Source: Ectothiorhodospiraceae bacterium (lineage in GTDB: Bacteria > Pseudomonadota > Gammaproteobacteria > Nitrococcales > Aquisalimonadaceae). From it: a DNA stretch of 40,741 nucleotides. Shown in pieces: positions 40,712-40,741 of the stretch (positions are counted from its first letter, which is position 1; the number at the start of each line of letters is the position of its first letter). The notes beneath the pieces are model-generated. The model worked only from the letters and a program-made list of their open reading frames with translations. It did not search any database and was not told the DNA's origin. A program made the translations under genes and the position numbers. The DNA lies in NCBI GenBank assembly GCA_003565775.1, contig PXAT01000189.1:1-40741 (forward strand), read 5' to 3'.

Positions 40712-40741
40712 TGGAATCCTTGAGTTCGCGCGATGCTTTTC

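Overview
This window is GC-rich, densely coded bacterial chromosome. Gene content points to a gammaproteobacterium: a bioB-bioF-bioC-bioD operon, an aa3-type cytochrome oxidase cluster with heme A and copper assembly factors, glnE overlapping ilvE, the LPS-core/Kdo genes hldD, kdoO and kdkA, a YqjD/YqjE/YqjK group, a sigma-28-type promoter before a chemotaxis receptor, and a REP/RAYT pair. Several methylotrophy-associated genes (a Fae homologue, a quinoprotein-relay metallohydrolase and a SoxYZ-like carrier) and very acidic periplasmic tails would fit an Ectothiorhodospiraceae-like or other Chromatiales-like, possibly halophilic lineage. That last placement is inference. No phage, CRISPR array, rRNA or tRNA was seen.

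Layout. 1-2.5 kb: a 7-bp tandem repeat at the window edge, a TauE/SafE exporter, a duplicated-domain DUF2845 protein and an unknown membrane protein. 2.6-5.3 kb: a chemotaxis receptor divergent from an FGGY sugar kinase. 5.2-8.6 kb: a mobile-repeat scar, an IS481-type remnant, a small acidic lipoprotein, a yqjDEK-like trio, an AI-2E-family transporter and a DUF1328 mini-protein. 8.8-11.2 kb: a quinoprotein-relay pair and a DUF302 lipoprotein. 11.2-17.5 kb: an RNA leader with terminator before an SLC13/TrkA-C permease, a phosphate-porin-like protein, an HPP membrane protein, a Fae homologue, a helix-hairpin-helix protein and a small secreted protein. 17.7-22.3 kb: comF divergent from the biotin operon, with a BirA-like operator between them. 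22.4-31.9 kb: DUF2244 and the cytochrome oxidase cluster (coxB, extra cytochrome c, coxA, 38-aa protein, ctaG, coxC, DUF2909, SURF1, Sco-like, ctaA, ctaB). 31.9-37.1 kb: a Ca/Na exchanger, then on the minus strand glnE-ilvE-zinc finger. 37.2-40.7 kb: hldD, kdoO, kdkA, then a REP-associated tyrosine transposase flanked by REP hairpins.

Two repeat systems stand out. The first is a MITE-like family bounded by TAGGG...CCCTA inverted ends. There are complete copies at 5173-5338 and 17197-17473, a 25-bp minimal copy at 13391-13415, and partial copies at 1492-1702 and 16049-16142. Three copies supply the stop codon of the gene upstream. The second is a GTAG-headed REP family at 38217, 39958 and 40671, next to the RAYT gene likely to mobilise it.

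Functionally, the oxidase cluster encodes structural subunits together with CuA/CuB and heme A assembly. The biotin operon covers pimeloyl-ACP methyl-ester initiation (BioC) through BioF, BioD and BioB, but bioA and bioH are not in the window. The kdoO-kdkA pair would hydroxylate and phosphorylate Kdo in the LPS inner core.
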